DNA from: Hermatobates lingyangjiaoensis
Lineage: Eukaryota; Arthropoda; Insecta; Hemiptera; Hermatobatidae
DNA: 64,000 nucleotides
Reading direction: 5' to 3'
Assembly (NCBI GenBank): GCA_026182355.1
Contig: JAPFBL010000068.1
Span: 9,523,001 to 9,587,000 of the forward strand
Part shown: positions 8,593 to 22,101 of the stretch, piece by piece
How the letters are laid out: every line of letters starts with the position of its first letter
Position numbering within the stretch: the first letter of the stretch is position 1
Position numbers and translations under genes: made by a program
Notes under the pieces: model-generated
Databases searched by the model: none
The model's input: only the letters and a program-made list of their open reading frames with translations
Told to the model about the DNA's origin: nothing

Positions 8593-11500
8593 GATCAAAC
8601 TACAATATTATACATGTATACCGGGTTGAAAATGAATTTGCTATGAAACGAAAAACAATTGAATTTGTTATATACCAAGCCTGACTGGAGATATACAGAA
8701 TGGTGTACGTAAATATACGTGAATGACTGGTGGAAGGCAATAACTAGTATGCTTTTTCGTTGGTCACTACTTATTCACAACTTATGGACATTAGCTGCCA
8801 TTCGTAATCTTTGTTTTTTTTTTAAATTACAATGTCATTGTTAGTCATGGAAATTAGAGCAATCTTACTTTTATTTTATTTTTTTGGAATAGTTGGGATG
8901 TTGTGATATGAATGCTGATGTTTGATGACCCTTTATAATTTTACTGGAAGTTTTAATGTAAGTGATCGTACCTTCTAATCAAAACTTACCTAAAAGCAGA
9001 ACCATTCAGACAGAACATCATGAGCAGACCTAGGTCTGTTTAAGATGTATTCTGAAGGTTTGAGTCGAAGAGTGATGGGTCAAGTAGATAGCCATTCTGC
9101 CTCAAAGTAATTAATCCCATGTAACTATCACATTGGTTCGGACGAACAGCGTGCTCACTGATTCCAATGACTGGTATCCTAATATTACATCGTTTAAGCT
9201 AAAAGAAGTTATCTTTTGGACAATTTAATGATAAATCCTAAATTTTTATTGCTTATTTAAATTTATATATTGCATAATCCTTATAAAATGTGAACTATAC
9301 GTAATAGTTATCATTCTAACTATAGGCCAGTAGTGAATGGATAGATTACTGGTGCAATATGGCAAAAAATTTTTTTTTCATTTTTCTTGACCGAGACAAT
9401 CACACAAATATATTCTAAACATCCTGGTTTTAAAGAGAATTGAATACTTTTGGACTGAGGGAAGGGATGGTGAAGAGAATAAAACTGCTAGAGGAGAAAT
9501 GTTTTGAAACTTTTTCTAATCGGGTGAAACTTTTTAAAACGTGATTCTTGTTCTTTTAAAGTGATGGATGTACCCATAGTATTAAGCAAGTATTTCTGAG
9601 GGAAGATGCTTTATTCAAATATATTACTTTAAATTAATGATGGCGCCTGTTTTATTGGTCGCTTTGTTATTATTACTTCCTTCCTTGTCATTCACAGACA
9701 TTAATTCTTTTAAACTACTGATATGAAATACGAATTTTAGTTTATTAAACAATTACAATATTTTTTAAGTTTAAAAACTATGTATTTTTTATTCACAGAA
9801 TATTCATCTGTGAAGTGATTTAGCTAATCATATCCACTGCTTCCTTTTAAAAATTTAGAAACATGGACGACGTTCAATAGAAAATGAACGATTTAACCAT
9901 TGTTCTGTGTAAAAGAAGTAATTCTGAAATGTTACTTTGATATCAAATGATAGGACTTGGTTAATATACTTTTGGTATTGACATTAAAGAAAAGATGATA
10001 ACATTTATTAAAAATCATAGTGTATCAGGCAATTATTAAGAAAGTGTTATGTTGGAGATAACTTAACAAATGGAAATAACTCATTCGTTCACATGAAAAT
10101 TACTGATCAAATAAAGGTTATTTGATTAAATTCTGCATAAGGCCAGGAGATTGAAAACAATGAACAGCTAACCTCCCTTTAATTCAAATCTTACCCATTG
10201 CTTCTGGTCGATTTTATTCAACTTACATACACCATTCCTTAAGCTGTTAATATAATTATGTTAATATAATTCGGTCGAATAAGCTAATCTTTTGTGTTTA
10301 AAATCTGCTAATAGCTTAATAATTAGTTCATAATTTTACATAATCTTAAAAATGTACTTGAATGAAATGCAAAATTTACAGTTGACCCAAATATAATTTA
10401 TTTTTACTTCTTAAAGTATACACAAGAATGTGACTTTTAAGATGATGCAAACTAAATTCTTTCAGTTCTCAGTAGCTAAATATTATTAATTAAATCTAGT
10501 TGCTCAGATAAGATGTTTTACACTTTTCGATTTAATAACTAAATAATATTAAACTTGACAGAATCTGACTACCAATGAAATATAAATTACCTTCCACTTT
10601 CTTATCAATGACACATTGTAAAATTCATTACACTAAAAAAACTGCTTCGGTTATAACTTTAAATAATTATTTAGGTTAAAATGCCGCCACATGTTGTGAC
10701 AATTAAAAAACAAAAAAAAATGTTCTACATGAATTAAATTAATCCATATGTGATGAGAAACTATTTCTAATACAATAATTTAGTAGAAAAAGAACTCAGT
10801 AAACTGGGGTATACTTGGTCTAATGACGCTGACCTCCTGGACGAACTTAGCTAGTTAGATAGTTTTGGTAAGCATTTTGGCCAAGGAAATGGAGTCAGTA
10901 TCTCCTGAACTTGGGCTGATAAGACTACAGCATTATGCCATTCAATATGCTGAGAGTCCATTTATTGTAGTTTTATATAATTCATATTACAATTATTGCT
11001 GAATGTATTAAAAAGTATTACTGATAATTTATTTTAAAAAAATGTCCGGTTTTTATATTTTTAATCCTAGTTACTGAATTCTTTAAGTTTGAATATATAT
11101 AATTACTAGACGACCTATGACCCCTTGTGTCACTCAGTGTTAAGGAATTATAGCATCAGTTAATAAAATAATCACTGAAAGTGATTACAGGAATAACTGT
11201 CATTTTTATTTCTGTTATGTTAATTATATTAATATTTCTGTTATGTTATGACATAACAATGATTCTTACATGGTCCAAATATTTGATATAGTATTCTTAA
11301 CATGAATCAAGTGTATATACAACAAGTATATTTAATAAAACAACAAATAATTTTAAAGTAAAAAAATGCATTTACGTTATTACATAAATAAATGAAACAT
11401 CAATTCAAAGAATATACACAATCAAGTATATTTAAAACAAACAAAATCTGTAAATTAAAATATTTCATTGATTTTACCCCACATAAAATAATATAAATGA

Positions 11501-13370
11501 AATGAATGTGTCTTTATATCACGAGTATTACTTTATTACCTTACCTTACTTATTACCTTATTACGTATTACCTTAGAACATTCGTATTTAAGCTGACCTT
11601 TGTGTTCAATTTTACATTCCTAAAATTATTTATTCTAAACCTCTACTGTAATTGTTTATTTTATATAGTTTCGGAGTTTGATACATCCGTTTAATGCTTA
11701 AGTTCCAAATACAATTGTTAAATCAAAACTTTGGCTTCCAAAGTTTGATTTGAACCTGGAAAACTAACCGATTCCTGATTAATAAAATAACAAGAATTAA
11801 CATATTATTGTTATATATATTAACAGTAAATACTTGAAATAAAAAAACATCGTATAAATGACAATAAGTTTTCTAAAAATGGGACTGAGATCTTTCATAG
11901 ATAAACTTTCAGTTTTATTCTATAACATAAAGAGATTTTACATCTGGAGTCATTAATTTTGCTTGACTTATGTTAACAGATTTTTTTTACATTCTTCTTA
12001 TTTTCTAATGCCATTATTTGTTAGATAATATATGACTACTCTTTTCTTTAATATTTATTTTGATAATTCGTCATAAACTGGAATTAACAGTTATTCCAAT
12101 TTTCACGTGTGTGCAAACATTTAAACAAACACATGACAGTTTTATAAATATAAATATTTTTCAAAACAGTATTCCATTTTGAAAAATAATATTTTCAACT
12201 AATTGTATCATATGGGTAGAAAATAAAACATTCTCATGGTTTTTAATTTAATGATGCTAGGCCAAATCCATGTGCCAAGCATAAAAAAATACTTTCATTG
12301 TGTGCAAAACAGGTAGGACGACTACAGAAACTATTTATAAAGTAATACAGATACCAATAATAAATGATGTAAAAATAAATTTTCATCTGATTCTTTAATT
12401 TAGAAGTCAATTATTTTGGCCGACATATATGTATGAAATCACTCAATTCGGGAGTCTACCATTTAGTAGTGCTTGACACCGTCAACTGTTGATATTCTAC
12501 TCAACTTCCTGTCATTTATTTACAGTTACTGTCAATGGGTAGTCGTCGATATATTTGTCATGGAGTAATAGAGAGTAGGCATATGACAGTTTATTTTTAG
12601 AGGTTTCAATTTCAATTCTAATGTTTACCAGACGGTTTTTGAATATTTCATTACGTGTTGACGTGTCAATAAAAAATTTTAATTTCTCCGTGGCCATGAC
12701 TTTTAAGTTCTTTCATTTTAAATAATGGATGATTGTCCTGGCACCATGAAGATAATAGAAAGACTTAAATTTGATAGATAAGCCATACAGAATAGAGTAT
12801 TGATCTTATCCAAGTCAACTTGAAAGTCATTAAAATTATAAGGCAAGTTTATACTTCTAAATTTAACATTACTAAATATGCTCATATTTTTTTTAAAACC
12901 ATTTTTATATATTTTCCATTTCTTCGAATTTCAATATTTTTCAAAGGTCATAGAATAGTGGCAACTTTTGCTTATTCCATTCTTTGCTAACATATTCTAC
13001 TGACCTTGGATTTACAAACCTATGCATTTACATAGAGACGTTGATTTGACCAAATATGGCTATTAAAACATGTTATCTCACATACACCCAAAATTCGATA
13101 ACCTGTATTTACAAATGAGGCAGAATTAGAAAAGGATAGCACAAAAAATGGTTATCTAGTTTTCTTTGATGACAAAACACTCTATGAGAAAGTTCATTTA
13201 ATCAAATCACTCTTCACATATGAATGACATAAAATGATCAATTACCTATTACCTCTACCATATATGGTAATACATTTAAGAATTACCCAAGAGGAAATTC
13301 TAAGAATCGTAAAAGATTACTCTTTGAAGGAAGGAAGGTATTGATGAAGGTTTGATAAATATATGAAATG
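8593..13370. other. Unassigned AT-rich DNA
   Basis: I find no element ends, RNA gene or protein family signature in this stretch. 9000-9180 and 10800-10960 are less AT-rich but give no recognisable translation. 11107-11137 repeats the 4561-4592 sequence at about 27 of 31 positions, both times just after an AT run and a TAGAC. A 61-codon minus-strand frame at 12512-12697 has a plausible composition but matches nothing I know. Confidence 0.35.
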
Positions 13371-13374
13371 GTCT

Positions 13375-13480
13375 AGTAGTTGATAGGTAAGGTGGTGAGA
13401 GGAGGGTAAAGTGTTAGAGGGACGGATTGCCAAATCAGTCCTTGAAAGGACGAGTTGAAACAGACTACTGCAATGCCATC
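13375..13480. other. Purine-rich GC island 1
   Basis: A G/A-rich run (aggtggtgagaggaggg) leads into mixed sequence with a TCCTTGAAAGGA hairpin at 13437-13450. It is markedly less AT-rich than its surroundings. The function is unknown. Confidence 0.35.
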
Positions 13481-13624
13481 ACGCCTTAAAATATTCAGAG
13501 ACTTTTGAATCATTTGCACATATACCAAAGCAATTATCATATTTACAAAAAACTTTAAGAAATATAAACAAATTGAAAGAGTTCTAAAACTTTGGATGAA
13601 TTTCCAAAGATCAAAAATCAAGAA

Positions 13625-14420
13625 AATTACAATTATACTTCGTCAATTTGATGCAAAAAGGTATTACATGCAGACCTGACGCATGCTAGTGCACCATGTA
13701 CGGTATACATGCTTATCAGAGCAACTTGGCAAGACATTTATGCTACAAACATAAAAACTGCCTATAAAGTTAAAAAAAAGTATGACTCAATATTTCGTCA
13801 AAGATCAAATTACCTATTACTAAATTCATCTGTAGTAATGTGATATTTTTAATTCGGTATGACGTTTGCGATGTAGTCAAACAATGCAATACTTAAAAGA
13901 TAGGTTGGTTTTACATTAATATGATATTAAATGAGTTGTGGTTTAGCATCACTGAATTAACAATTAGCACAACTTTAATCTAGACGACATGAAGACTATA
14001 TATAATGAAAATTATAAAAAGAAGAGGCTTTTAAAAGAAATGATTCACATTCAAAAACTAAAAATGCTTGAAATAAAAAACCAGATCATAATATCTTAAG
14101 TAAAGTATATATTTTATTAATTAGTAATTAAAAAATATATTTATAGCTTCCAGTTTTTTCGATATAGTTTTTATGAGTTTTTTTAACATTTTTCTGAGTT
14201 ATCAAAGTGTGATATCGAATGTTTGTTAAACAGTCACTGGAGTAGAACTGTAGTGTTTGGTTTGAATACGAGTTACAACGTACAACGTACGTTACTCGTA
14301 CAACGGTTATGTAAAGTTTTTTTGCATTAGGAAAATGCCAACGTAATTATGTATATTCATATTACGTATAAATAACGTAACATAATTTTTTCATGCTACT
14401 ATAATTTATTACTGTATTGA
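13625..14420. other. Unassigned AT-rich DNA
   Basis: No recognisable feature. A short ACGTAC-rich patch lies at 14268-14305. Confidence 0.35.
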
Positions 14421-14427
14421 TGTAGCG

Positions 14428-14473
14428 CTGAAGATGTCTATACATATATACATAATATAGACGAAACGATGGC
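14428..14473 (+). ncRNA. Hammerhead-like motif, family G
   Basis: CTGAAGA (14428-14434), one T, a GTCTATA/TATAGAC stem (14436-14442 and 14456-14462) with an AT-rich loop, then GAAACGATGGC. The layout matches the other cores in the window although the stem sequence differs. It is followed by a purine-rich tail and has no clear element around it. Confidence 0.45.
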
Positions 14474-14869
14474 TTAAAAGTGTTTGACTGTTCGACGCTA
14501 GACCTCGATAAAGAAAGAAGAAGAATGTCATATATATAAATCTATAATTCAATTATATAATATTTTCTGTATAAAACAAACAAATAAAGAATAGATGACT
14601 TCATATATAAAATAGATGAAATACATAGACTTGCTACAGTATTTTGGCATAAATCGTCATTATTGGGTAAAGTAAGCAATTCTGATAACAATGAAATACT
14701 CATTGTTTTTGAGGTTGTAGTTCTGATTCATTAATAAAAAAATATTAAATAATCATAAGTTAATAGAAACTGCTGCTGGAATTATTTCTATGTACAAATT
14801 TTAAAGGAAGTGTTACATCTTAGAGAATGTATACTAAAAAGTTAATCTCTCTTGTAAGATTTAGCCCGA

Positions 14870-15150
14870 AGACTACATTGGGATGATATTCATCTGCCTC
14901 TAGTTGGACTGTGTGTGCAAATCTTATGTTTGAGGAACAATGCGAGATGTTAGGAGGTGGCATTGTCACTGGTTAATGCGGTGAGTTAGTGAGGTAGAGA
15001 AAGGGAGCATGGGAGATTTAGAATAGCGCTCTGAGAATGGGCGTGTCACCACCTCTAATTAACGACTTAACTTTTATTAAAATGAATCGTCCCCTATAAC
15101 TGCAATATTTTGTCGGTCTCACGCTTTGAAACCACCCCCTTCCATCGACC
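14870..15150. other. Purine-to-pyrimidine GC island 2
   Basis: A G-rich half (14930-15045, ggtagagaaagggagc) passes through a mixed middle to a C-rich half (ccacccccttcc, 15130). No frame gives a known protein. Confidence 0.35.
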
Positions 15151-15659
15151 TGATTTACTTTACTTTTCCCTTCTTATATGCCTTGAAATGAATTCAGATA
15201 CCTGTATTTCTCCCCATTTCATTCCGTTACTAATCTGGACACAGCCAAAGTCTACAATTAAAATAACTTGAATATAAATCCTATTTTGGATGTTCTTGTC
15301 AGGATATTGTACTAAGTTGCATTAATTTACCCATTAGTAGATTGGTAGTTTATATCTTAAACATTACCCAAATTCAATCACTGTTACAGAAATTTTACTT
15401 TTTCTTACATTATCCATTATCAAATAATGATATCATAAACTCAGTATTTTTAAACACTTCCAATCAAAAGTCAAACTATTTTATACTTCTATATGAACTA
15501 GAGACACAATTTTAGACATGATATCATTAAAAACCAATACAAACATGAAATAAACCGAAAAGCAAACGGCAATCCTCAAATCGCATATGAATCTACAGAC
15601 GTAAAACCTTAACAACAAGGTTGATAAGTCGGGAATTTCGAGAAAATGTGAAAATAAGT

Positions 15660-15940
15660 TAGTAGCTGGTGTGATGAGGTGAGTACAGGGATCTAGGATG
15701 ATTTGCAATAATTCAGACAGGAAGACAGAAGGGACTGATAAGGAGAGTTTCCTGGGCTGGTATCTGGAGAAAGGAAATAGTCGTCTGAGGGCGGGCTGGC
15801 TGATAGCAGTGACGCTGATAACGTCTCACCCTACCTACACTTTTCACCCTATCACACCCCTCGGGCACTGTTTTATTCTGCCTGCGAAATCAAGTAGTTG
15901 GGTTAAGCACTCCTCTTGTCAACACAATGTTAGTCAATAG
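15660..15940. other. Purine-to-pyrimidine GC island 3
   Basis: A G/A-rich half (15670-15800) switches to a C/T-rich half (15815-15880) about the centre near 15805. An 80-codon plus-strand frame crosses it but resembles no family I know. It shares the layout, not obviously the sequence, of the islands at 14.9, 35.8, 40.8 and 47.7 kb. Confidence 0.35.
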
Positions 15941-15944
15941 AATT

Positions 15945-16440
15945 TCATTCACTACCTATTTCCCTAAAGAATCCATTAATACAAAAAATAATAATAAGCT
16001 TATATCGCACACTTTTATAGTGTGTGTTAAAAAGAACCTAATTCTATTTTTAATTATTATATTTGTGTTAAATAATAACAATTAAAACTTCTTCTTGTTC
16101 TCGCCCTCTCTATAAAACCTCCCCTACTAGAGTAGTAATATGTTCTCCCAAACTCATTTTGAACTTAATATATTATACATATGACTTAATATAATTAGAC
16201 TACATATGGTTTAATGTAGTCTAATATTGCTCCTATACACAAGGTATCATTTTATCAGGTTCAGTTTATTAATGCATTTAAATTTTTTTTATGTCTATTC
16301 TTGGTTTTTCAACCTTCAGAAGAACACTCACTGTAGGTATACTACCATAGTGATTGCTTCTAAAATCGTATATCGGGGTTTACTCTTAACTTATCTCTTT
16401 GAATCACAATTTTTTTACGTAGGAAGTGATAAAATTTGAG
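15945..16440. other. Unassigned AT-rich DNA
   Basis: No recognisable feature. Confidence 0.35.
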
Positions 16441-16444
16441 CCTG

Positions 16445-16600
16445 CCATCCCTTGATGAGGAGGTTAAGACGTCGGTTTTGTGCCTTCACGATGTCAAATA
16501 CTCATTAAAATTTTAATTCTAATATCCTTTCTATAATCTCTACTCTAAATACACTTGAGTTAGGCAGAATTTTGGACTCTCAAAAGTTTTTTCATCATTA
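16445..16600 (+). mobile_element. SINE fragment, 3' body only
   Basis: The segment matches the body of the complete SINE at 17990. It shares gaggaggttaagacgtcgg, a gap, then cttgagttaggca and ggactctca. The tRNA-like head is missing, so this is a 5'-truncated or decayed copy. Confidence 0.6.
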
Positions 16601-16689
16601 GAGAGATGCAATATTCCTTTGAGAAACCAAATTCAGGGATGTATTATTCTGGCAATCCCACTCGAGTATTAAAGTAATAAAAGTACAGT

Positions 16690-17579
16690 ACGAACTGTTA
16701 TTAAGGCGACCTATGCTCTAAGTGTAATCACTGGTGCTAGATTCATTAATTTCTTCTTCTCAAAATAGTTGAGACTGAACGGGTAGTGAAACACTTATAC
16801 TTGCCAGGTATAGTGAAACTTTGGAAGCTATTTAGAAAGTTGCAACATGCATTAATCTTTGCAATAAGTGAGTCATTGGAACATTTTTTTTATTTATTTT
16901 TTTAAACCGATTCCCTTTTGTTTAAAGTCGTTTTCACTGGTTAATCTACTCCATTCTAGTTTTGGATGAGGTGAAATGAAAGCATCGATGGCTGTGAGAG
17001 AAGAATACTTTGGCTAATTGGACTGCTCTTCTATTTATTTTAATTAATAGTAAACAATAAATTTTTAGTTACACGTCCATTAAAAATCTTGAAAGTATAT
17101 GATATACAGACACAGTGACAGAAAACAGTTTATTGTTTTGACTACCACTAAAAATAAATGCTGAAGATAAACTAATAGACATTGTGTTTATATATCCATA
17201 GACAATGCTAATGGTTGTGACAAGCCGTAAGTCACTCCTTCATTTAAATTTTAAAAATATTTTTATAAGGCCTTAATTTTTGTAAAATTAGAGAATTTAT
17301 GCATTCTATTAAACCATTAGAAACATTTTTTACTGAATTTAAAACCAAAATGTTGAGAACGTAAATCATAATTAAATGTATGTCAACTTTTTTTAATGCA
17401 TAGTGATCCCTATAACTCAAGAAGTTGAAATTACATAATCTTAGTATTGCGTATTAATTTACAATTATCCTGATTTATAATATTTAGCTAAAAGAGTCTG
17501 GTACAATGTAATATAGTTTATAAAATAAAAGTGACAAAATAACAAAATATCTGGTATGGTATTTTCATTTCTTACGAAA
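16690..17579. other. Unassigned AT-rich DNA
   Basis: No recognisable feature. Confidence 0.35.
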
Positions 17580-17937
17580 TCTATATAAATAAAAGAAAGG
17601 TTTTGTCTGTACACTGCTCAAAACTTACTCGATCCAAGTTTTCTTTACATTTCATACATTACAGAAACCAAATCTACCCTTAGAAAAATTTCTCTGTCGA
17701 AAAATCAGTTTGTCCGCAAAATTTTGTCTCAAATAAACTCAGCCACCATGAGATGTAGCGAGCTGAGCAATTGATACTAGATTTGTATATGTTTAAAATA
17801 AAATATAAGCTCTAAATGGATTTTAGTCTAAAAAGTTATGGGAAATTTGTTATTTTCATTGCCTTTGCAGTATAGAAAAGTAGAAAAAAAGAAAAATTGC
17901 TGAGAAAAAATCGTGAGTGCAAAATCGGCTCTGCTAT
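17580..17937 (+). mobile_element. Short non-autonomous Helitron
   Basis: It begins TCTATATAAATAAAAG directly after an A and ends near cggctctgctat followed by T, a one-base variant of the usual CTAG end. The 5' 200 bases match the Helitrons at 20749 and 31503 (minus). It carries one copy of the caccatgagat...taagctctaaat unit that is duplicated in the larger copy. There is no coding capacity. Confidence 0.65.
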
Positions 17938-17989
17938 TTAACAATACATATATATGGTTACAAGTCACATAATTTCTATTACTGCACAT

Positions 17990-18316
17990 GGAGGACCAGG
18001 TTAGCTCAGTGGTTAACGTACTCGCCTCTGGGCTGGTAGTCCGGGCTTCGATCTCCACCTGCCACTCGATTTATTCACGCGCAAGGTGAATACATCTGAG
18101 TACTTCCTCTCTTGGAGGGGACGCTAAGCCGTCGGTCTAAAGCCTGTACGATATCAGCTCCTCTTAAAGATCCCTACTCGAAATGCCCTTGAGTTAGGCA
18201 AAAATGTAGGACTCCCAATGTAGAATCTGTAGAATCACCGATCAAACAATAAGCCGGTAAATGGCTGACGTTATCATTCACTAAGGGATCTTCTTAAACA
18301 ATAAAAAAATAAAAAG
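17990..18316 (+). mobile_element. tRNA-derived SINE, near complete
   Basis: The head has an A-box-like TAGCTCAGTGG (18002-18012) and a B-box-like GGCTTCGATCTCC (18043-18055), which together serve as an internal RNA polymerase III promoter. An unrelated body follows (ggggacgctaagccgtcgg, cttgagttaggca) and ends in an A-rich tail, ataaaaaaataaaaa, at 18300-18315. ATTACTGCACAT before it and ATTATTGTGCAT after the tail agree at 9 of 12 positions and may be a worn target-site duplication. It does not fold as a functional tRNA because the sequence runs on without an acceptor 3' half. LINE enzymes would mobilise it. Confidence 0.75.
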
Positions 18317-18319
18317 CAA

Positions 18320-19290
18320 TTATTGTGCATAGAATCAGAATGAAGTCATTTTAACATGACGAACATTGCTGATGTGTTACTACATACTCTCAGCAATTGT
18401 CCTGGATCGGCCACGTAGGAAATTGCTTTTGCAGAAATTATTTTATCATCACTAGTTGATATTTAGTGTTCAAATACGGTTTTATTTTTACTACTTTTGT
18501 TTAGACTATTCATCTTTATCAATACCTGAAAAACAAGATTTACAAGATTTTCCATCTTTATCGTTAAAACTTGATGGGTATTTAATAAATTCAAATTTAG
18601 AAATGTTTGTTCTAGAATCAAATGTAATATTAATGAGAGTATATCTGGCTTTGAATTCATAGAACAAATTATACCACTTTCTGAGTTGTTCATAATAATG
18701 ACTTAATAGTATTTGTCTCGAAAGAAAGTGTCATTTCATATAATTTTCTTGCAAGACCCACATCCTTATTTCACTGTATGAGATTCAATTAAATAAGAAT
18801 GCTGTCAAGACAATGTCCAGACGACACTTTTGATTAAGGTGCCATCTCGGAGTTACACTGCAATTACTGGTGGAAAGAGCTCCGGCTGAATCCGATGTAA
18901 TGAAGCCCTGCCGACTCCTCTTGCCAAAACCTTGCATCCATCACTTCTGCTACCCCATTAATTGTAATTGGATACCAATTTCACTTAATCACTGAAGTTT
19001 GTCATTTCAATTATGTCATAGTCTGCTGGTATTAATTAACAGGTCCAATATCTCATGATCACTTTTCTTCAAACTTTCCTGTTCGCAAGCAATAAGAAAT
19101 AAATTAAAATGCACAAAAATTCTTTAAATAGTATTTTTCAAAATATCCTTCAATAATGGTTTAAAATCACAGCTATTTAGTAATTGAGATACATTTGACT
19201 TGATGCATCTATTCAAATGTAGCAGTATTTGAATACATGAGACGAGTATCACTATATCAGTTCCATAATAAAAGAAACAATGCAAAATAT
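18320..19290. other. Unassigned AT-rich DNA
   Basis: No firm feature. 18840-18960 is less AT-rich and its minus strand gives a short open stretch (M-D-A-R-F-W-Q-E-E-S) that I cannot place. Confidence 0.35.
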
Positions 19291-20748
19291 TAGAAAAATC
19301 TACAGCGCCCTACACTCACGTAACTATAAACAAACATAATATCAATCTTCTTGGTTATATGATATATGGTGTTCCATTAGGCATAATATAAATCTCTAAA
19401 TGGGATGTTTACTAGTCTTTCACTCTTTCCTGTAGGTAATTCAGATAGTGATTGATTCACATATCAATATATATGCTTTTTTTTTAATATCACACCACTG
19501 TTTCATATAATATCATTAGTATAACTACATATTAGCAGTAATAACATATTTGAAAAGCTTAAGTGATGATTTCATATTACGAAATACTATCCAACATGGC
19601 ATTGTCTAATAGGCAGTGGATCTCTTACATAGATTATCTAACCATCTGTAAATTATCTTGCGATGAAGATTTAAAACAAATTTTCCCATTTAAAACATAA
19701 AAATATTTCTATTTTGTCTGACAAATATCAGAAACATGCAAGAAAAAGTCGGTTGAACATAATTTTTAATTAAAATGTAGGACAATTTCATTATTTATGT
19801 TTGAATGTCTGTTTTCAATTTTAACTTACTTTTTATATTTTTTTTATTTTGGAAATCATTATACTGAGAATTTTATGGTATGCTGGTGTTTTTCAAATAT
19901 CACTATTATTTCCCTTTGTCGAAAATTATAAAAATCTAATTTACTCTCAGCTTGTATTATCATTTTCTGGCGTTCTGTACTCTGTTATATGGTACCTGTA
20001 AATGTTTTTGAAAAAAAATATTAGTAATTATCAAGTTTTGTATACTCAAATCAAATTTAAAGTTGGCTTTTTAAATTATTTTAAAACGTTTATAGCTGGA
20101 AGCTTGTAATTTTAAAAATACTAACTACGAACTATTAGGCTAGAAAAGTGAAAAGAACTGCATGTTTGTCAATTTCTGACATTTCAATATTACTCAAAGT
20201 ACTATAATTCAAAAAGACAAAAAAAAATTATATTTGACATTAATTTTTGTTCAAGAGTGCAACACTGATTGTGAGCACTTTGTCAGCACTTTGTGAGACG
20301 AATCCATCACACCATAGAAAGGACCAGAAATTATACGTTTGAATGGCGTTGATTTTTTATATGTGAAAATTATATTCTTTTATATCACAAATGAATTTAT
20401 TAATTTTTTAAATATATTTCATAAAATATCTAAAAATCAACTTTATTTTAGTGAATTCACTCAAAAAAAGGATAGGTCAATGTAAGCAATGTAAATGAAT
20501 CCTAACAAATGCAAGTAAACCATTAGCCCAGGATCAATACTCAGTTCTTATTGCATTATTGCTCTCTGCAGTATTGAAGTTTCATGCTTTTTCTTCAAAA
20601 ATTGTTAATTTTTTGTTTAGTTTCTTGATAAGTTTCATTGTGATTTTTAATAAGCCGTTTTCATAAAACTTTCTGAAAACAGGAAATGTACTCTAACTAC
20701 CCTTGGGTAATGTTGTTTTAAAAAAGTAATCTTATCTCATCCTCCACA

Positions 20749-22101
20749 TCTATATAAGTAAAAGAAAGGTTTTGTCTGTACATTGCTTAGAACTGACTCA
20801 TTTCAAGTTTACTTTACGTTTCATATATTAATGAAACCGAATCCACCCTTAGTAAAATTTCTGTCTGTCGGTTTGAAGGTTTGTCCGCAAAATTGTGTCA
20901 CAGGTAAACTCAGCCACCATCTTACATAGCAAGCTGAAACTTTCACATAGATTTGTGTATGTCTAACTTAAAACATAGCTCTAAATGAATTGTAAATTCA
21001 ACGTAGAAGCCAAGTTAAAGCACAACGTTTGTCAGAAGTAAACCTAGCTACCCTGAGATATAGTAACTTGAAACGTTGACAGTAGATTTGTATATGTCTA
21101 ACTTAAAATATAAGCTCTAAATTGATTGAAAATTTAACATAAATCGAAGTTATGACTTTTAAGATGTTTCTGGCTAAATTCACAGACATGTTTATTTTGA
21201 AAATATACAGGTATAGCAAGAAAGTATTGTTAGTTGATTCTAATTCCATTCCAATTTCAATCAATATGATGGATATATTGTGTATTTGAGCTTACTGACA
21301 AGGTGTTTCCCAGAGTTCAAGATGTACTATCTATTCAGACTAAATTAAATGGCTTTGTTAACGAGCAATTCACAACCCTTATTAATGAACAAGCAGGAAA
21401 AATCAACAAGTTCTTACAATATATCAAGCCGAGGAAAGAACTTACAAGTCAGTAAAGATAGTGACTTTTGATTAGGAAGCAGTTCATTATCCAACTGAAT
21501 TTCTTGACTCCGTGACTGCTCCTGGATTTCCTGCTCATAAGTAAAAGCTTAAAGTAGGGGCACCAATCATGCTGCTATGTAGTAGCCGTAACAAATTTCA
21601 TGTTACAACAGGTGAGTGCCCCAAAAAATGTGCAACAGGATGTGACTCTGAGTTTGTGTTCTGCACAGATATGCCATAGAGGACATTATGACTGGGTGTG
21701 GTACTTGGGTGTCTGTGTGTATACCACACATACCATTTATTCCGAGCCACTATCAATTTCCATTCAAATGATTGCTATGTCCCGTCAGCGTCTGTTTCGC
21801 AATGAAAATAACTGAGTCGCAAGAGAAACTCTATCTACCGCAGGCATTGAAGTGAATGAGAAAGTTTTTCTGACATGGTCAACTGTACTTTGCTTGCACA
21901 AGAGTCAGAGGTTCCATCTCTTTGTTCTTCCATGAAACTGAAGGACAGACAGCTGATGTGGTTTATACAGAGGCATTTACTTAAGACTGTACTGGTAATG
22001 ATATTTTCTACTATTTTATAATTTCTAATTATCTATTGGAAATTCATATATTTTATCCGAATTTTCGAAAAGCACCCATCAAAGTCGAGTACGTTTGCTA
22101 G
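20749..22101 (+). mobile_element. Helitron with decayed helicase, inserted in family X
   Basis: The 5' end is A|TCTATATAAGTAAAAG and the 3' end is gtcgagtacgtttgCTAG|T, so it sits between A and T as Helitrons do. Comparing the X1 flanks with uninterrupted X3 (42355-42390) restores a continuous X sequence at that A|T. This fixes both ends independently. It holds a 134-bp-period duplication (20897-21145) and the C-terminal part of a RepHel helicase. The total length of 1,353 bp is far below an autonomous element. Confidence 0.85.
21470..21960 (+). pseudogene. Helitron RepHel, PIF1-like helicase C-terminus, decayed
   Basis: RepHel proteins cut and unwind DNA for rolling-circle transposition. 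Translation across several frames gives Y-P-T-E-F-L-D-S, then L-K-V-G-A-P-I-M-L-L, then I-P-F-I-P then Q-F-P-F-K and P-V-S-V-C-F-A-M-K-I-T-E-S-Q-G-E-T-L. The last motif corresponds to the A-M-T-I-N-K-S-Q-G-Q-T-L helicase motif near the C-terminus of PIF1-type helicases. Stops and frameshifts break it, and the Rep domain and the N-terminal helicase motifs are absent. The order and spacing of motifs match the family. Confidence 0.8.

Noticed and set aside
18000..18075. Possible functional tRNA gene
   Set aside because: It has A- and B-box-like sequences but no acceptor-stem 3' half. A long body and A-rich tail follow, and headless copies exist at 16445 and 44940, so it is a SINE.
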